In this document: positions 48,616-59,101 of the stretch, one piece after another
Numbering within the stretch: position 1 is the stretch's first letter
How the letters are laid out: the number at the start of each line of letters is the position of its first letter
Source: Phoronis australis
Lineage: Eukaryota > Phoronida > Phoronidae
Direction: 5' to 3'
DNA: 64,000 nucleotides
Assembly (NCBI GenBank): GCA_002633005.1
Contig: NMRA01000108.1
Span: 603,756 to 667,755, forward strand
Notes under the pieces: generated by a model
The model's database searches: none
What the model was told of the DNA's origin: nothing
What the model saw: the letters and a program-made list of their open reading frames with translations, nothing else
Position numbers and translations under genes: made by a program

Positions 48616-48772
48616 GGCGGGAAACGCTTGCCTCCTAAAACGTCACTTCCGGAGTAGCGGACGAGTAATTAATAAAATTACGAAAAGCTGTAATTAAGTG
48701 GAAAATATGTCTAGGATAACCAACCAACCTTATTTTAGCTCAAAATGACATGAAAAAATGTTGCCTTCGCCA
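48616..48772 (-). repeat. Right terminal inverted repeat of the Kolobok-like element
   Basis: Read on the minus strand from 48772 it begins TGGCGAAGGCAACA and follows the left repeat for 157 bp. Confidence 0.93.
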
Positions 48773-48776
48773 TTAA

Positions 48777-50768
48777 TGCGTAATTCAATGTCCAGTTGTA
48801 TATAGTATCAAACGAGCTTCTTGGTTTTACTCAAATGCGCCTTTATCGGATATAGACACAGTTTTACACAGAGGCGGTAAAACCGATGGTGAAATATGGA
48901 GTACATTGGTCATGTCGGTGGTCGGCAAGGGCTAATAATGGATCCAAGCGATCCCTCAAAGATTCATGTTAGTCCGTGGGTATAATGAGGATCCATGATG
49001 TATCGGATTCATATGAAATTTTCATATACCACGCTTTGTGTTCTGTTAGGAATTGTTTTAAAAAGTTCCACTTTTGCATAAGGGGCTATCAAAAATAGGG
49101 GTTTATGACTCAAATGTTGCATAAAACCACAACGAACTGATGATTGAGGAAATCGTAACAATGTTTTTGAGATTCCATCTTTGACATTTATATCAACTGA
49201 AATTAGGTCATGTTGTTTATACCGTTGTTTTTTTTCTTTGCTAAATTTCAATAAAAGACATATTTTCCTTGAATGTATTTCTGTCAGATAGCATGTCTAG
49301 TACTCAACTTTGCCCTCAGTTGACGATAGCATATGACGACAGTCTCTAAATACTGCATGTGAAAAGAATTCCTATTCTTTTTTGTGCAAATTGCAAGAAA
49401 TGCGTCGTGATTACTGCTTATGACAATGCGCCCAACATAATGGTACAGTAGAGAATATGGCGTTGGATCATATAAGTATAGTTTATGCAGCTTGTTCACT
49501 TTTATTATGCTTCAGAGTGCTAATCAAACAAAATCCACGCCCTGTTTAAAAGTCTCGCTCTCGATTTCTAGAATTTTATACACAATGTCACGGCGCCATC
49601 TCTTGAGGTGAGAATTTCACCTCCCCGCACTGGAAAGCATGATGTGTGTGACTTGACTGATGTACTCTCCGAACTCTCCTACGGCTCCGCCACAACGGGC
49701 AGCTAAGTGCCTGCTTTCGTTTCGTTGGAGTCAAGATTGATTGTGAGCAAAGTTGCCAAAATTATCGTGTATACGGTGATGACAGTGCTGTAAACACACT
49801 AAAAATTTAATGGTGTTTCAGGGCAAAGCGATTTGGGGACAAAGATTACACAGTTGGATATTGCTGACAGGTAAAGTCATGTAACAATACTACCAGTCAG
49901 ATGGTAAAAATACTGGGATTACTGCGACGGTGGGCATAACTTATTGGCTGCCGCTGACCGCCCTGGCACATTCTATTGCTATAAGCAATTATTATCAAGT
50001 TACACCTACATAGGGTAAAACCATGAAACCGATTGAAAGGATATTAAACCATGATATAATGATTTTACCCAAAATTGTCCTGGTTACCTGCTATTGTGCA
50101 AATAGTGCTTCCCTCGAAAAATGAAAGCTCTGTTCAGCTAAAACTCACTCCTCATTGTTTCAAAATTGGTTCTGTGATTCGAGACAAACACAAAATTCAT
50201 ATATCACCCGATTTAGCATACTTCGTAACGAATTTCTGAATTGAATTGATCTTTTAAGCACTAGTTGATTTCAAAGATTTTAAAAATGTTATGTCGGTGT
50301 TAATATTCTTTAATAGTTTGATATCCTTTTGGCAAACAACGGGGTAAACTGATTTAAGAGATTATTGGTCTGACAATAAGGTCTTGGATGCATTCGCAGT
50401 TCTACAGCTGAATCGTTATGTCGTTTCCGTATTATAATCTGAGGAATCGCCGGGTGACGAACCAAAAATTGATTGACTGCTATCGCAACAGCTCTGAAGG
50501 CGATATTCGTTTTTTTTTTCTTGTGGGTAGTGTGAGACTGGACTACTAAATCAGTCCGTGTCATATGCTTATATAGTGAACGTATCTTCCTTCATAGTGT
50601 CAACAAATAGTTTCATCTTACTGCTAGGCATAGGCTGCGTTGATGGTCTCCTTACGAAGCCTGTCCATAAGTCAATGGAGGAGCTGCAGTAGAAATCTGC
50701 TCTTCCTCAAACAAGAGCAATCTTTTTGACTTCATAGATTTGTGTATAACCATAAAAATAATTAAATT
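48777..50768. other. Intergenic DNA upstream of the mucin-like gene
   Basis: No gene recognised. If the mucin-like gene has an upstream exon (see next entry), it would lie here, but I could not identify a convincing Met-plus-hydrophobic exon with a donor. Confidence 0.45.
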
Positions 50769-53267
50769 ATGAATTTACAATACATTTTACCATTGGATCA
50801 GTTGTGCCAATATCTTTTTTCAGGCTTTGTTATCGTTTGCTCGCCAACAGTGAGCGCGCAAAGCTCAACAGCAATTTACGTCACCAGCCCCACCTATACT
50901 GTTAACACCATAGATGTGACCACATCGCAGACGGTTAACAGTTCAACGTCTGCAAAATCAAACAACACGTCAGCTATCAATGGCACACCACTGTCGTCCG
51001 TTACGAATATCGGTGCCTCGGATGGCAATAACACATATCCTACCAGTACGTCGACGTCGCTGGGAAATGGACCATCAAGTCCTTCTCCTACATCGACATC
51101 AATGGAGACTATTTCTAGCACAGTGGCGCCACACTCGACAAGCAGCTTGTTCACAAGTAATGAGGCTGGGTTGAATCTGACGTCATCCATGACGAACCCA
51201 ACTAATGCGACTTCGACACCAGACATTTCTTCTTCTTCTTCACAGGCCGTGGGAGGTATTGCGACCAGCACGTTAAACGCTCCTTCGATCCATACACGCA
51301 GCATCGAATCTCAGACCCTGCAAGAAACGACGCTAGACATAGTGTCGACAGCTTCTTCAATAAATGGTAGCTTTCAAACACCGTCAATATCTGCAATGGA
51401 ATCGTCATCCGCAGTTTCGAATCACACTTTGCCGTCTGAAGTCACATCAGTTCTGGGGTCATCCTCGGAACATTTGGTCAATTCATCGAATGTACCAATG
51501 TCGTCGGTGTCGTCAATGTATGGTGGCATTCAAACACCGTCAAAATCTGGAATGGACTCGACATCCGCAGTTTCGAATCACACTGTGCCGTCTGAAGTCA
51601 CATCAGTTCTGGGGTCATCCTCGGAACATTTGGTCAATTCATCAAATGTACCAATGTCGTCGGCGTCGTCAATGTATGGTGACATTCAAACACCGTCAAA
51701 ATCTGTAATGGTCTCGACATCCGCAGTTTCGAATCACACTGTGCCGTCTGAAGTCACATCAATTCCGGGGTTTTCCTCAGAACATTTGGTCAATTCATCA
51801 GACGTACCTTCGGTGACAGCTAGTAGTTCTGTCCGAGACTTTCTTACGTCAACACTCACACCTTCTTCACCAGAAGTGGCAAGCTATTCAGGAACAATTG
51901 AAACATTGTCTTCATCGAAAGAAATTAGTATTTCACAAACACCTGAGGCGGTTCCATCGTCAGGAGTGACACATTACCCAGAAATAATTGAATCAGTTAC
52001 TTCGTCTAAAGTAATTAGCTATTCATCAACAACTGATGCAACGTCTTCAGTTGAAGTAACTGGCAACTTGTCAACATCCGTAGCAACGTCCTCATCAAAC
52101 CTAATAATTCATAGTACTGTAGCGACCACACAGGTAGTAACACAGCAAACTGGAATGACGTCAGCTTTATCAGCTGCAGAGCAATCTGTGACGACAGTAG
52201 TCTTCTCAGACGTACTCGAAACTTCGATGCCAACCACCAAGTCGTCAACAAATTTTAATTTGACGTCTTCCACCTCACTAGTCGCTGCAACGACACACCA
52301 ACCTTCGTTGCCATCTGTTTTAGTTTCGTCTTCTACCCTTTTTGTAGCAGAAGCATCTTCAGCAGGCAGCAAAACGTCATCATCGATGACCTCTTTCCAG
52401 ACTGCATCTTCTACTACCGCAACAACAATGCATATGATCTTAAGTACGTCTGCAGCTGCTGTTCCAGTCACTTCTGCAACTCCTACTACCACGGCCGTGG
52501 ACACTACATCAGAAGCCGTCGTTACGTCGCCGCCTGTGTTGGACATTAAATATACTGCGACTTTGGAAGGAAATTGCACCGTTGCATTGAAAAAGAATCA
52601 CACCTTCCAGGAGGAATTCGAACGTGCTGTGTTAAAAACTCTGCAAATAAAGTCGCATATTGTAGTAAACGACATAAGGTGTGGTTCAATTCTTGTTGAC
52701 TTCACAATAAACAGTTCAACAACACACAACCTTGAAAATATCGACTGGAGTAAGACAAATTTCACGATATTTGGATATAACTTTGCTTTTGTATCTGTCA
52801 AAGGTCCAGGAAAGACAACAGTCTCGACCACTGAATCCCCAACTAGTCCAAAAACTGAGCCAAGTATGGCTCTTAGTGATCTTGATCTTATAGTTATTAT
52901 AGTGGCAAGCGTCGTCTGTACCACTCTCATACTGTTCGGTATTTTGATGTGTGTTCGAGAACTTTTTAAACAACGGCGCGCTAAGTCGTTTAATGTTATG
53001 GGAAACGGTGTTCGTGGGAGAACGGAAGATTTCACACTGACTCCATTGCCACGGTCGCAGCCAGAATATGATGACAACGGAATGACGCATTCAACGTCAA
53101 CGTTTGAACCCAACAAAAACCCAATGACAACAATTAGTGTAGATTTGCCTCCGCCGGATAGAGAGCGACTTTTGGTGACAAAAAATGAACCATCTGGTGT
53201 AGTCAATCCGACCTATGACACAGTGGATGACGAACATGCGGTGGCTGTAAATGGCCAGCCTTCTTAA
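50769..53267 (+). CDS. Mucin-like single-pass membrane protein with SEA-like domain and NPTY tail, 832 aa
   Basis: Residues 1-30 end LFSGFVIVCSPTVSA, a plausible signal peptide with cleavage before Gln31. Residues 31-590 are Ser/Thr-rich with many N-x-S/T sites, suited to dense O-glycosylation, and include three 52-residue repeats. Residues about 594-675 are a Cys-containing folded module with CGSILVDF: Gly639-Ser640 sits where SEA domains self-cleave (G-SVVV), so a SEA-like module is inferred. A transmembrane helix (707-729, LIVIIVASVVCTTLILFGIL) is followed by basic RELFKQRRAK and a ~100-residue tail with N813-P-T-Y, a PTB/endocytic motif. No introns interrupt 2.5 kb. A TTTTTTCAG acceptor at 50815-50823 sits in the signal-peptide region, so an upstream first exon is an alternative start. 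No named orthologue recognised. Confidence 0.85.
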   Translation: MNLQYILPLDQLCQYLFSGFVIVCSPTVSAQSSTAIYVTSPTYTVNTIDVTTSQTVNSSTSAKSNNTSAINGTPLSSVTNIGASDGNNTYPTSTSTSLGNGPSSPSPTSTSMETISSTVAPHSTSSLFTSNEAGLNLTSSMTNPTNATSTPDISSSSSQAVGGIATSTLNAPSIHTRSIESQTLQETTLDIVSTASSINGSFQTPSISAMESSSAVSNHTLPSEVTSVLGSSSEHLVNSSNVPMSSVSSMYGGIQTPSKSGMDSTSAVSNHTVPSEVTSVLGSSSEHLVNSSNVPMSSASSMYGDIQTPSKSVMVSTSAVSNHTVPSEVTSIPGFSSEHLVNSSDVPSVTASSSVRDFLTSTLTPSSPEVASYSGTIETLSSSKEISISQTPEAVPSSGVTHYPEIIESVTSSKVISYSSTTDATSSVEVTGNLSTSVATSSSNLIIHSTVATTQVVTQQTGMTSALSAAEQSVTTVVFSDVLETSMPTTKSSTNFNLTSSTSLVAATTHQPSLPSVLVSSSTLFVAEASSAGSKTSSSMTSFQTASSTTATTMHMILSTSAAAVPVTSATPTTTAVDTTSEAVVTSPPVLDIKYTATLEGNCTVALKKNHTFQEEFERAVLKTLQIKSHIVVNDIRCGSILVDFTINSSTTHNLENIDWSKTNFTIFGYNFAFVSVKGPGKTTVSTTESPTSPKTEPSMALSDLDLIVIIVASVVCTTLILFGILMCVRELFKQRRAKSFNVMGNGVRGRTEDFTLTPLPRSQPEYDDNGMTHSTSTFEPNKNPMTTISVDLPPPDRERLLVTKNEPSGVVNPTYDTVDDEHAVAVNGQPS
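51361..51828 (+). repeat. 156-bp coding tandem repeat, three units
   Basis: Units begin near 51361, 51517 and 51673. Each encodes 52 residues with SNHTVPSEVTS, SSEHLVNSS and YGGIQTPSKS-type phrases. High DNA identity keeps a second frame open as well, which is a repeat effect and not a second gene. Confidence 0.95.
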
Positions 53268-54365
53268 CTTACTAGCCAATTGCAGTTTCATTTGCTTAAT
53301 GACAATTATCTGGAGGGGCAAGAGCCAAAACGCAGTGTGTCCATAGTTCCAATTAAGTGGAGAAAATCAAGCATCAAATATGCCCACTGGAATGTAAAGT
53401 GTTGAGTAAAATGTGGGGATTGACATTAGCAGAAAACAAAGAAGCGCGTGATTTCGAAGTTATTGATTATATGCAGTAACGTCTTCGTTTATTTTCATCC
53501 AAAGAAAGTATTCGGGGAAATAGGTTCGTTTTTGTTATGAAAACTATGGTGCATAAGAGAAATCCAGCTTAAAAATGTTGCGCGCCTTAAGGATTTGTGT
53601 GTATTGTAAACTTTGCCAAAGCACAGTCAAATTTGAACGCTAAACCATGATTCACTAGAAGTAAAAAGGGGAACTATGCCGGCTCACTTCAATTTCAGAG
53701 CCTGCGTGTTACAATTCTTGAAACACCCAAGAATGAAGGTTATTTTTATAATATAGCCTACCTTTGCTAACAGTAACCTCCGGCCTATTGTTATTGCGCG
53801 TTATGCAGTATTATTGTTCGAAGATTCTCTCCGTCTGTTTGAGTCTGTAAGTATCTGATTGAATCTAATACTCAAATTATGGTGAGGTGGTGTACATTGC
53901 AATTCTTAGCTTATATGCAAACTATGTTACTTTGTTATGAAACTGATATGAGCCTGCCTTCTGTCATAACAAAACAGGATTTAGACAATTTACCTCCATA
54001 CTTGTGTCAAATTTTCCTTTACGCAACTTAGAAGTGAATTCCTGGCTCGGGGACAAATGGAAACTCTTTTACAGCTGAGTCATGAACATGTGGACATCAG
54101 TCGTATAGGAACTTCCTACACCGGGAGTTTTCGCCAAATTATGCCACACTGATTAAAACATCTGAGTTACCTTGCTATAAGCACACTTTGCGCATAGAGA
54201 GACACCTCAGGAGGCCGTCGGTATCTTTAATTCCTTTAAACTCGAACAGTCTCGAACTTTTTTCGAGCAGTCCTTCGTTCAGTTGCCTAAATCGGCCAAC
54301 TAACCATTTTTAACACTCTGTGCGCGGTAAAAATAGGGCGACATTGGACTGTATGCACTGAATAA
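53268..54365. other. 3' flank of the mucin-like gene
   Basis: AT-rich. AATAAA occurs at 54361-54366, just before the minisatellite, but it is 1.1 kb from the stop, so its use as poly(A) signal is uncertain. Nothing else recognised. Confidence 0.4.
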
Positions 54366-54806
54366 AAATACGCGTAGATTAAGAAAGAGTACGCGTAGAT
54401 TAAGCAAAAGTACGCGTAGATTAAGCACAAGTATTAAGCGCCAAGGGGTTCTTAAACAAGTACATTACTTTGCTTTGAAATGTGCTTAATCTACGCAAAC
54501 TTTGAACCAGTTCATGTAGGCCAACAACGCCCGTGCTCTCAAATTAATTGATTAAGAAAAAACGACGTTCGTTTAAGAATTAAAAGTACGCGTACATTAA
54601 GCAAAACCACGCGTAAATTAAGCAAACGTACGCATAGATTAAGCAAAAGTACACGTAGATTATACAAAATCACGTGTAAATTAAGCAGAAGTACCCGTAA
54701 ATTAAGCACAATTCCACGCGTGGAAATGTACTCGTTACAAAAGAACACTTAGATTAAGCAAAAGAACACTTAGATTAAGCAAAAGTACGTGTAGATAAAG
54801 CACTTT
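54366..54806. repeat. 21-bp minisatellite (CGCGTAGATTAAGCAAAAGTA)
   Basis: Units read GTACGCGTAGATTAAGCAAAA with variation; clusters at 54366-54431, 54590-54715 and 54748-54800, plus one inverted unit (GTGCTTAATCTACGC) at 54482-54496. Many units hold the palindrome TACGCGTA. Minus-strand reading produces an artefactual LRVLLLNL-type ORF. Confidence 0.9.
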
Positions 54807-54849
54807 TCTACGCGCAGAAAGGTACTCGTTTAAGAACTCTTTGGCACTT
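54436..54849. mobile_element. Inverted-repeat-bounded element enclosing part of the minisatellite
   Basis: 54436-54463 (AAGCGCCAAGGGGTTCTTAA...) is the inverse of 54822-54849 with four or so changes. A shorter inverse piece (GTACTCGTTACAAAA) is internal at about 54730. No coding capacity. Confidence 0.6.
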
Positions 54850-56540
54850 CATAGTTTGGTAACACCCAATAGTCTAAATCAAAAGATAGCTGTTCGGCAT
54901 CTTAAATTGTAGTTGTACTTTAGTGTGATCCTTCTAACGTGCCTTCCGTTTCTTGCGAGTGTAGTAAAACACGCAAGATCACGACGTGGCAAACTAACAC
55001 CTCGAGTATAAATATAAAGTGGCATGATAACTGACACTGAAAAGTGATTAGACGGCAACACGGAGAGGTCAATTTCCGTTGTGCCAAGCTACCTCGCCGA
55101 TACATCACGGCGAATGACGAATCTTAATCACGTTCCTCTATTCACCAAAAAGCAACATGTGTGAGATCGTAGATTCGTCAGGACTGTGTGTGTTCTGCAA
55201 CAAAGGCTGGCGAGACAGATGTGGTGAGAAATCTTAAGTCATAGAGCCAAAACTGTACGAACCTTTTCCCATAATTCAACGTTCCAGCCTCAGTGACGGC
55301 CATTTTGGTAGCTGGTGTACGTGAGTGACGTTCCGAGTGTACTCGTGAAACAATCATTTGTGTGACTTCATGACATAATGACAAACTGGAAAAATCGCAT
55401 AAAACACAGTTTGTTTATATAGTTGTATAACATATTTGAAAACGCTAACTTGGGCCCGAGGGCATGAATGTTAGCTATTGCATAACAAAAATGGCGTCAC
55501 TTTATCGACCGTCACATTGCCGTTTTTGAATAACGGTTTTGACGTCATAAAATTATATTTATCCCTCGAGAATTACTCAAGGGTTTATAAAATAGTGATA
55601 CCATGATACACGTACCTGAGGGCACCGAAACGTATTATAATTCGCAATCAGGTTAATTTTAACTTCCTACGCATGTAAATGCTTGATGAGTTCAATATAC
55701 TTATTTTATTTTGTATGTTACTGAAATGTTGGCAAATAAAAAGAGAAACGTTAAAGTGTCGCAATTTTGATAATGAGAATAGCCATGGTATATTTCGTTG
55801 TAAATAATTTTGAGAATGACATTTTGGTACAATTGTTTTGTATCGTATACTACCATATGTACAATACACTGTAAAACACAGTAAACTATTTAAAAAGTTG
55901 CCGATCTCTGTGATCATTTGGAAGTTTTCGGATACTACAAAACATTACATGCTACAATTACTGTATGGAAAACAACCTGTGAAGAAACAATGCACCCAGT
56001 ACTAACTGTGCTCGTTTTGATGATTAAGATTACATGCGCACGGTCTTTAGTTATATACATATATCGAACATAAACAGCGTTACACACAGTTAGTTTGCTT
56101 TGAAGACGCTTGTCCATGTACAACAAGGTGATCGTTTTGCACAGACATCGTGGTAAAGTCAGTCGCCAAGAAATCATTGACAGTGCGACTTTAAAGTATA
56201 TTGACCGCACGATGCTCGGACTCGAGACCCAAAACGTTTTTTATGGCCATTCTTCGCTAATCTCATCTCTTTAGCCACGATTGCAGAGATATACTTGACA
56301 ACAGTTACCCAGTTGCAAACTTTTCACCAAAAACGCTTTTGGGTCATGAGCTAATCTCATGGAGCTCCATTTGCCTTTGCATAGTGCCCACGTATACTCA
56401 GTTTCATTAGAAGTGGACCGTGGCCAGCTATCTTCACAAGAAGGCGATGGAAGTGCCGATCGGATGCTCCAAATACATTCAGGGGAGACAACCACTGCCT
56501 TGTAGAGTCATCTTATAGTGCAGAACTAGATCACTGTCAG
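54850..56540. other. Non-coding DNA between minisatellite and retroelement remnants
   Basis: No gene recognised. A small inverted motif (CCCTCGAGAATTACTCAAGGG) at 55563-55584 and short chance ORFs only. Confidence 0.4.
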
Positions 56541-56547
56541 TGCTCAA

Positions 56548-57650
56548 GTGAGCATTTATTTCCGCACCCAAGGAAAAGAACAATATGAACTGTGCACTCG
56601 TGTATGGAGCAACACTCTGAAACAGGCCCACTCTGGCCAGAGTGAGTTCATATTCTACTTGAAAACTGGCTCACATCGCCAGCACGGCTTTGCCGGACTT
56701 CTTGTACAGCTTCCCACTTTTTATAAAGAAGTCTTCATGTGAACATTTTCATGGAGAACGCCTTTTAAAACTGCACACTACAGCAGTCAAGTTCACTGAT
56801 GGTGAAAGAATGTAGTTGTAAAAGAAAAGAGCAGCACATTTAAAACCAGCTACTAATTACGATAACTGCCGTATAGGTATATGCCAAATCAGCCACTTTG
56901 GTTCACAGAAGATGGTACGTCCGAGTGGAAATCTGGTTACATTGAGTCACAAGATTTACATCCACATTCAATTTGGAAGTTGTCAACCATGACAGTAGTC
57001 ACCGACTACCAAGGATGAGCCACGACATCAAATCTCGTTATGCCATCGCTGCGAAGCAAGAGATCCAGCGTCAAGTTCCTCCCATGCCACCGGAACAAGA
57101 GTCGTCAACTGCACGTGCCGACAGTGACCCGTTACCATCTGCCTCTGAAACAACCGCTCCTTGTCGTGACAGTGACACACCATCCTTTGTCATTGACACT
57201 GTCACTCAGCAGACGTCTTCTTCATAACCACAAGTAGCGAACCGTCTGCAACAACAATGAAATAGAACACAACACCTGCCAAACAGATGCTCCTGTACAG
57301 CACAGGCCTGTACCAGCTACATCAACATTTGGACGACATCTCAAGACTACAAAAAACTGACTACGTTTACCGCACAAGAGTGCGAAAAAAGTGACATTTG
57401 CATATTTTGTTTACGTGAAGTAATTGAGTTTTCCTTAAGTAGTAGTTACTAATGGTAGATGATGGAGCTGTTTAAAAGTCATTTTAGACTCTTGTCTTTG
57501 TTTGAAATAACTTGTTGTATGCTTAGTAGCCTTTAAAACTTTATTTTAAAGTTAATGCGACTATTGTTGCATTGGATTCTTTGAACATTCGAGTTTACAG
57601 ATTGTTTTTTAAGAGTTATTTAGTTCTGAAACTACCTAAAAGGGGACATG
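56548..57650 (+). pseudogene. Degenerate LTR-retrotransposon 3' coding end
   Basis: Broken reading frames on the plus strand include a DGTSEWKSGYIESQDLHPHS stretch (about 56912-56975), which has the W-x-x-G-x-[IV]...P-x-S arrangement near the C-terminus of retroelement integrases, then a Ser/Thr/Pro-rich tail ending at 57227. It leads into a polypurine tract and LTR-like sequence. Assignment rests on this arrangement and is tentative; no protease or reverse transcriptase was found upstream. Confidence 0.35.
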
Positions 57651-57651
57651 C

Positions 57652-57885
57652 TGTAGTAATGCGTAGTAAGCAGTCCATTCATAAATCGTAGTAACCCTTG
57701 ACCTCCTTGCGTATAAGTATGTAGGTATATGATTGGTTGTCATGTGATGTATTGTCCAACCACAGTTCAGTTATACCTCTTCTTTCGCCGGTCTAACTCT
57801 CGCTGGTACCATGGCCTAGCCAGCTATCTCTGACCACCTAGCGGCACGCAGGGAACCGGCGAGCGGTCTAACTAAAGAGCTTCGA
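57652..57885 (+). mobile_element. Putative 3' LTR
   Basis: AAAAGGGGACATGC (polypurine tract, 57638-57651) is followed by TGTAGTAATGCG, the TG start expected of an LTR. The right boundary is unclear, around GCGGTCTAACTA. No matching 5' LTR is present in the window. Confidence 0.4.
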
Positions 57886-57889
57886 AAGA

Positions 57890-58060
57890 ACTGACTGTTC
57901 GTTACTGTTTGAGACCAGGCTCTTCAAATTGACTTGTCACGGCTTGTCACCTTATGCATCATGACAATGCTCTCAAGGAAAAACGAATTGTTATTTCTTT
58001 GCATAGCCTGAGTGAAACCACTTCTCATTTGAGTAAAGAACAAGTTCTAGCAGCAAGTAT
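57890..58060. repeat. Interspersed repeat family copy 5
   Basis: GTTTGAGACCAGGCTCTTCAA, CACTTCTCATTTGAGTAAAG and AACAAGTT follow the same order as copies 2-4 inside BBS7. Confidence 0.65.
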
Positions 58061-58261
58061 TCTCGCTTATATTTTCATTCTCTATTGGTGTAAGAAAATG
58101 TGGCGTTCAGCGTTCGAAATACACACTGGCCCGGTGTCCCGGTGCCAGTGGATTTTCGGTCGGGTCCGGCAGTAACTTTTAAAATTTAACTTGGCACCCC
58201 GGCGGACCACTAAATTTTCAGACAAACTGGCCCGGTAGGCCAGCACATTTATTAGCTGATG

Positions 58262-59101
58262 TTCGAACACTGGTGGTGTTCTTTCGTCCTACTGTTGACT
58301 GCTGTCTGTCCACATTGTGGAATAAACCACGTCCTTGTTTCAGTGCTGACGACCTCGTACTACTTGCACCATCTATTGGCGGTCTTAATAAATGAAAATA
58401 TTGTGAACAGTTAGTCACAACATAAAGTTCTAAAAGTACAATCATTTTCTTTTGACTCATGCTACTTTACCTTTCTTTTGCTTAATGGTTCGATTGTTAG
58501 GAAGTTTAGTCAGGTTAAGTACTGTGGTCAAATTTTGACAATTGGCTGGATCGGAGTGATGGCGCTCTCGCCATCGTAGGCAGTGCTCGTAACTGTTATC
58601 AAAGTTAAGATGTGTTCTCTTGAGGTTTTAATCTTCTCCACTTTTTGTTCTTCTGAGTACTCTGCCCATTTTGGTGGAAATTTAAAATCTCAGCTATCTG
58701 AGTATCTTACCATAACGTTTTTAAGCGTTTTCTCGGTTTCTCAAAATTTTAGAGCACCTCTTCAAGCTGTTCCGCATTTGACTGTCTGTAATGCAAAGCT
58801 TTTGCGTTTCCCACGCCACCTTTCGGAGTCTGACAATCCCCTTGTTCAGTTGTTGCAATGAATGACTCTGATATGTATGTCAGCTACATTTGTTTGTACT
58901 ACTTGCATTCACTGTATACTATAGAGTTTAGTTTGTCTGTTGTTTAATTTTTTCCTGAAGTCTACAATACATTTACATGATGTATAGCTGTTATGTTCTA
59001 TTCATAAGCATATTTCGTTATTGTAGTCCTTTTTGGACTGTTGTACGCTTCGCAGAGTCTGAAATAAAATATATTCTATTCTATTCTATGCTATGCTATT
59101 C
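58262..59101 (+). pseudogene. 5'-truncated LINE with reverse-transcriptase remnant and (ATTCT)n tail
   Basis: Plus-strand codons at 58336-58386 give CFSADDLVLLAPSIGGL, the [YF]-x-DD-x-x-L-L-A-P-S active-site block of non-LTR reverse transcriptases, soon followed by a stop. After decayed sequence, a 3' UTR-like stretch ends CTGAAATAAAATATATTCTATTCTATTCT, typical of LINEs with a microsatellite tail. Orientation plus; inactive. The clade is not determined. Confidence 0.65.
59069..59101. repeat. (ATTCT)n microsatellite
   Basis: Pentanucleotide run with ATGCT variants at the LINE 3' end. Confidence 0.95.

Larger units (their letters stand above)
47223..48772 (+). mobile_element. Kolobok-like DNA transposon with THAP transposase and 157-bp TIRs
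   Basis: Flanked by TTAA at 47219-47222 and 48773-48776. The 157-bp terminal inverted repeats (47223-47379 and 48616-48772) start [AT]GGCGAAGGCAAC and are nearly identical, which points to recent activity. TTAA duplication plus a THAP-domain transposase defines the Kolobok superfamily; piggyBac shares TTAA but lacks THAP, and P elements have THAP but 8-bp duplications. At 1.55 kb including 318 N it is shorter than an autonomous element, so it is internally deleted or the gap size is wrong. Confidence 0.88.

Noticed and set aside
51364-51708. 114-codon ORF in a second plus frame
   Set aside because: Produced by the 156-bp period being a multiple of three, which keeps an extra frame open.
50894-53206. 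Several long minus-strand ORFs opposite the mucin-like gene
   Set aside because: Mirror reading of Ser/Thr codon repeats; no start context or independent features.
54539-54748. Leucine-rich minus-strand ORF (LRVLLLNL repeats)
   Set aside because: Translation of the 21-bp minisatellite, not a leucine-rich-repeat protein.
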